From positions 28,299-92,298 of the forward strand of contig NZ_QOKW01000025.1 of the NCBI RefSeq assembly GCF_008365375.1: a stretch of DNA of 64,000 nt, given 5' to 3'. The position numbers and the translations under genes are program-made. Origin of the DNA: Roseomonas genomospecies 6 (GTDB taxonomy: Bacteria > Pseudomonadota > Alphaproteobacteria > Azospirillales > Azospirillaceae). A model generated the notes under the pieces. The model was not told the DNA's origin and searched no databases. It saw only the letters and a list, made by a program, of their open reading frames with translations. This document shows, one piece after another, positions 61,292 through 64,000 of the stretch (within the stretch, counting starts at the first letter, position 1; each line of letters begins with the position of its first letter).

Positions 61292-61612
61292 GCGGGGGCC
61301 TGCGGGGAGTGTGCGGGGACTCCCCGCGTGACTCCCCGCAAGAAAAACCAAGGTTTTTCAATGGTTTAGAGTGCTTTGCGGGGAGTGCGGGGACTTTCTC
61401 CTATTTCTGAGTATGCAAATCAAATTTTTTTGAGCACACGCATAGCAATCGATCACGCGAGAAAAAAATGCGAAGTGTGTGTGTAAAACGCGGGGCCAAG
61501 TCCCCGCAGTCCCCGCGGAAGCGTATAAGTCATTGATAATGAAGAGTTTTTCTTGCGGGGACCCCGGTGAAGAGTTCCCGCAAAAGTCCCTGCACTCCCC
61601 GCAAGTCCCCGC
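61292..61612. repeat. Iteron-like field of GCGGGG/CCCCGC repeats
   Basis: At least 13 hexamers in 320 bp. GCGGGG is at 61292, 61302, 61313, 61378, 61387, 61490 and 61555; CCCCGC is at 61322, 61334, 61502, 61511, 61597 and 61607. Most lie in the longer unit (A/G)(C/G)TCCCCGC(A/G). The direct copies are often 9-11 bp apart, one helical turn, as in iteron origins. AT-rich stretches at 61400-61490 lie between the clusters. Confidence 0.7.
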
Positions 61613-61708
61613 TGGTCCCGCCTCTGACCTTCTCATAACAAATCACCACATCGTGGGGCGCTTCAGAAACAATAGAAGGGGCGACAACCTACCAATTAAA
61701 CGCCGCTT

Positions 61709-61788
61709 ATGCTATAATACACCATAACGTCATCCCTGTTCTTCAATCCTAATAAAAGCGCCACTTGCATCTTGCGGTGGCGCTTTTA
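61709..61788 (+). ncRNA. Candidate small RNA (about 65-70 nt): promoter directly followed by terminator
   Basis: TGCTATAAT (61710-61718) is an extended -10 box; transcription would begin near 61725. The terminator TAAAAGCGCCAC / GTGGCGCTTTTA with TTTTG ends at about 61792. No ORF or tRNA fold lies between, so the transcript would be a short RNA or attenuated leader. The -35 box is weak. Confidence 0.4.
61753..61788. terminator. Strong bidirectional terminator
   Basis: Perfect 12-bp stem TAAAAGCGCCAC (61753-61764) and GTGGCGCTTTTA (61777-61788) with a 12-base loop; T-rich on the plus strand and A-rich upstream, so it can act in both directions. Confidence 0.85.
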
Positions 61789-61803
61789 TTTTGAGCCGCT
61801 ATA

Positions 61804-61832
61804 TTGCATTATTCAACAACTTGTCGTATAAT
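61804..61832 (+). promoter_or_regulatory. Sigma-70 promoter of the HTH/tape-measure operon
   Basis: TTGCAT (61804-61809), exactly 17 bp, TATAAT (61827-61832). It lies just after the terminator and about 110 bp before the HTH gene start. Confidence 0.7.
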
Positions 61833-61875
61833 ATTGAAATTGTTTTGGTAAGCCATAAAACACCTCTAGACGGGG

Positions 61876-61909
61876 CGGAAGAGTAAAACGCAACGCGCTT
61901 GCTCTTCCG
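61876..61909. repeat. Inverted repeat in the 5' leader
   Basis: CGGAAGAG (61876-61883) and CTCTTCCG (61902-61909) form a perfect 8-bp stem around an 18-base loop, 33 bp before the HTH gene. It may be an operator or an RNA hairpin controlling translation. Confidence 0.6.
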
Positions 61910-61942
61910 TATCCTGTCCACCATTCATAAGGAGCGTTGGCT

Positions 61943-62188
61943 ATGCATGTGACATCGTTCAACAACCTTCCCACCACACCAGAATTCATTCCCGTTGGAG
62001 AATTTGCCCGCATCATCGGCTTGCATGTCGAAACCGTCCGCCGTGCATATCGAAAAGGCTTCTTCGCCGGATATACGGTGCGCCAAGGGCGCGGGCGGGG
62101 AGGCGAAATTTATATCTCGTCTGAATTTCTACGCGAACGCGCCATCTCTTTCCCGACATCCCCAAAAACCAAGGATGAAAAGCAATGA
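61943..62188 (+). CDS. Excisionase-like HTH_17 DNA-binding protein
   Basis: 81 residues from ATG 61943, with AAGGAG 8 bases upstream. FIPVGEFARIIGLHVETVRR followed by AYRKGFFAGYTVRQGRGRGG and EIYIS is the HTH_17/excisionase pattern: a helix-turn-helix and a short beta wing. Its TGA overlaps the ATG of the tape-measure gene (ATGA). A DNA-binding gene directly coupled to a tape-measure gene is unusual; it may be a regulator of late transcription. Confidence 0.7.
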   Translation: MHVTSFNNLPTTPEFIPVGEFARIIGLHVETVRRAYRKGFFAGYTVRQGRGRGGEIYISSEFLRERAISFPTSPKTKDEKQ

Positions 62189-64000
62189 CCGATTTCGTTC
62201 TGACAGCCGGTATCGACTTCGTCAGCGCATAGAAGCAGGTAGACAAGTTCGTCGCTGAGACGGAACGCAAGGTCAAACGCCTGTCCGATATCCTGGCACG
62301 CGCCAACGCGCCGGGCGGCTCCAATTCCCGTCCTGGCATCTCGGGCGGCTCGAATGCCGGGCGCAACGCCGTCGATATTGCACGGCAAGCCATAGCCAAT
62401 GAGCGCGCCTATCAGGCCGCTCTGACCCGTACCGAATCGATGGTTCAGCGCATCGGGCGGCAGATGGACGGCAACGCTGATATGATCAACCGCGCCCGCG
62501 CAGCCCTGTCTTCTTACAACAGCACCCTCCAGACGTTCGGTGCCCGGTCCATGGAAGGCGCGAAGGCGTAGGGCGAATTCGCCCGCAGCATGAACACCCT
62601 CAACCATGAGATCGCGCGCACCAACGGCTTGCTACCGACCCTGAACCGGGGCTTCGGTGGAGTCATCTCCGCGCTTGGTACCTTGTCCCCTGCGGCGGGC
62701 GGCGTGGCGCGAGACGTGGGCACGGTTGCAACGGGCCTACGCGCCGCTGGCGTGGCCGCTGGTGCGGCTGTGGGTGTTGTCGGCGGGGTTGCCTTGAGCT
62801 TCACCGCACTGAGTGTAGCGGCCCTCGCAGCGGGCGCGGCAATGGCAAGGCCGGTTGATGCCATGAACCTGCTGATCGGGAAGCTGAACGCCTCCACCGG
62901 CAGTATGGAATCGGCCAAAGTACTTTACGCCGATACGGTCGCCATCGCGAACCGCCTTGGCGTGGCCGTGGGTGACGTGGGTTCGGCCATGGCCCGTTTC
63001 GCGGGTGTCGGTAAGGATATCGGCTTGGCGAACAGCGACGTTTCCAGCCTTACCGAAACCTTCCTCAAGTTGGGCAAGGTGTCCGGTCAGACGGCGTAGG
63101 AAGCGGCTTCCTCCCTGACGTAGCTGTCACAGGCTCTTGCCAGCGGTAGGCTTCAGGGGGACGAGTACCGGTCCCTTGCCGAGAACATGCCCGCCCTGAC
63201 TCGCGAAATCGCCCGCACGATGGGCGTGACGACAGGGGAGTTGAAAGGGCTTGCCAGCGCTGGGCTAATCACCACCGACATCGTGTTGAAGGCGCTGCGC
63301 AACATGACGGATCAGGTGAACAAGGACTTCGCCAGCATCCCCCGCACCGTTGAACAGATCAACACCGCTATCAGCAATCAGTGGGATTAGCTTCTCATCA
63401 ACTTGGATAGCAAGTTGCGCCTGAGCGACTTGTACAAGTTCTTTTTGTAGCTACTGGAAAAGGCACTTCAGGCGGCGAACAACATGCTTGCCGGTCCCAA
63501 GCCCACCGAACGGGTTGCTGACCTTCAGGGGTAGATTGCAAGGCTGGATTCGTAGATTGCTCGGAACCCTATCGGTTGGATGCGGAAAGGGCTTCAGAAC
63601 CAACGTGCTGAGCTTGTGAGGGAACTGGACGCGGTTCAGACGGATATGGTCCGCGCTGCCGTAGACGCCGGACAAGCCACCATCGATGCGGACAACCGGG
63701 CTTGGGAACAGCGTGTCAGCGTTGCCAAGCGCGGTACGAAAGACATCATCGAAGCGAACGACCCGATTGCAAAAGCGCATGCCGAGTATGCCAAGAGCCT
63801 TGAACAGCTAAACAAGTTCAAGCCTGATATCGGCGCTGAGGAGTACGAGACGGCTTTCAAGGCGATCACCAAAGGTCGTGTCCCATCGCGTGGTGTAGGA
63901 GCTGTGGGTAACCGGCCCGCCGAAGCGTCCCCTCACAGCTGGCGTAGGCGGGCCGGTTATCCACAGCGGACGGTCATCGAGGTTCTTCGGTAGAGTCTGG
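62185..64000 (+). CDS. Tail tape-measure protein with many in-frame TAG codons (3' end outside window)
   Basis: One frame stays open from ATG 62185 to the window end except for TAG codons at residues 16, 129, 305, 313, 402, 422, 450, 457 and 603; there is no TAA or TGA. Standard-code callers see only fragments. Tape-measure signs: a hydrophobic Ala/Gly helix at about 186-222, and the N-terminal tape-measure domain at about 230-390 with LSQALASGRLQGDEYRSLAE, ALTREIARTMGVTTGELKGL and ASAGLITTDIVLKAL. In this family the residue before LSQALASG is often Gln, exactly where TAG 313 lies. From about residue 567 (63885) the protein-like character is lost, where an inverted repeat begins. Confidence 0.85.
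62917..62926. repeat. AAAGTACTTT palindrome, copy 4 (inside the tape-measure gene)
   Basis: Read in frame as AAA GTA CTT in ESAKVLYADT. It is the fourth copy. Confidence 0.75.
63901..63967. repeat. 21-bp inverted repeat, possible insertion-sequence terminus
   Basis: GCTGTGGGTAACCGGCCCGCC (63901-63921, quoted as its 21 bases in two overlapping halves GCTGTGGGTAAC and ACCGGCCCGCC) pairs with 63947-63967 in 20 of 21 positions. The right arm contains TTATCCACA, a DnaA-box match. It lies in the tape-measure frame but encodes nothing protein-like. An insertion interrupting the gene is possible. Confidence 0.5.

Larger units (their letters stand above)
61248..61942. other. 695-bp non-coding control region of the element
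   Basis: It contains, in order, the GCGGGG/CCCCGC repeat field (61292-61612), an extended -10 promoter (61709-61718), a 12-bp perfect terminator hairpin (61753-61788), a strong promoter (61804-61832) and an inverted repeat (61876-61909). There is no supported ORF. Position after the primase-helicase gene suits a replication origin and the switch to late genes. Confidence 0.6.
53140..64000. mobile_element. Integrated prophage or phage-like element with TAG reassigned (right end outside window)
   Basis: The element begins at the split tRNA-Arg. Signs of foreign origin are the lower and uneven GC content, small genes on both strands, and phage gene types (BRO-N, DUF3102, primase-helicase, HTH, tape measure). 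There are many non-coding repeats and in-frame TAG codons. No integrase is seen; it should be near the other attachment site. No capsid, terminase or portal gene is visible in this part, so a complete prophage, a phage-plasmid or a satellite all remain possible. Confidence 0.85.

Noticed and set aside
61355..61400. CTCTAAA on the minus strand as a possible CTA anticodon loop
   Set aside because: The flanking bases do not form an anticodon stem and no T-arm is found within 40 bases.
61292..61612. CRISPR-like repeats in the GCGGGG field
   Set aside because: Repeats are only 6-10 bp, occur in both orientations and have irregular spacing.
62185..63880. Simple pseudogene decay as the explanation of the TAG codons
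   Set aside because: Random decay would also give TAA, TGA and frameshifts. None occur in about 565 codons, Trp codons are intact and the frame is kept. Deamination limited to CAG remains a formal alternative, so it is named in the finding's refutation tests.

Overview
The window reads as GC-rich alphaproteobacterial DNA, most likely Azospirillum or a close relative: almost pure GC third positions, TRAP and tripartite tricarboxylate transporters, GC-rich intergenic palindromes and gene families typical of that genus. The genus is an inference. The window has two very different parts.

Bases 1-53,139 are host DNA and are densely coded. From left to right: the end of a UraA-type uracil permease; a PAS/GAF hybrid histidine kinase; a cell-surface carbohydrate block (ABC exporter, GH1-like glycosidase, glycosyltransferase fused to UDP-galactopyranose mutase); a GMC oxidoreductase with its Tat-exported small subunit; glyoxalase; small proteins; a TPR/OGT glycosyltransferase overlapping a heptosyltransferase-like gene; a 13-kb catabolic cluster (20.3-33.5 kb) with TRAP and MFS transporters, CoA-transferase, MaoC hydratase, CitE-like lyase, MmgE/PrpD protein, acyl-CoA dehydrogenase, an AtzE/AtzG-like amidase pair and two paralogous GntR regulators; a peptide-type ABC transporter lacking ATPases; and a nine-gene minus-strand operon encoding a tctABC transporter with two tctC copies, TerC, a universal stress protein and a TctDE-like two-component system whose kinase is fused to a periplasmic solute-binding protein. 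polA and two membrane proteins close this part.

At 53,140-53,186 lies only the 3' half of a tRNA-Arg(CCG), with its terminator on the host side. To its right everything changes: lower and patchy GC, phage-type genes and many non-coding repeats. This is an integrated element, and its other end lies outside the window. It carries two small minus-strand genes, a BRO-N gene, a DUF3102-like protein with nine RDA/RDV repeats, a low-GC HEPN-domain gene, small HTH proteins, a large primase-helicase, an iteron-like repeat field, and a tail tape-measure gene that runs off the window.

The main discovery is that the element appears to read TAG as glutamine. The tape-measure gene has eight in-frame TAG codons (plus one more near the window end) and no in-frame TAA or TGA. 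The primase-helicase has two, and the BRO-N gene one. One tape-measure TAG falls where tape-measure proteins usually have Gln. The other element genes read end in TAA or TGA, except two small minus-strand ORFs that end in TAG. Host genes do use TAG as stop. No suppressor tRNA is visible in the window; it is predicted to lie in the unseen part. A 10-bp palindrome, AAAGTACTTT, occurs four times in the element and nowhere that I saw in the host part. In each of the three copies inside genes it is read as rare Lys-Val-Leu codons.
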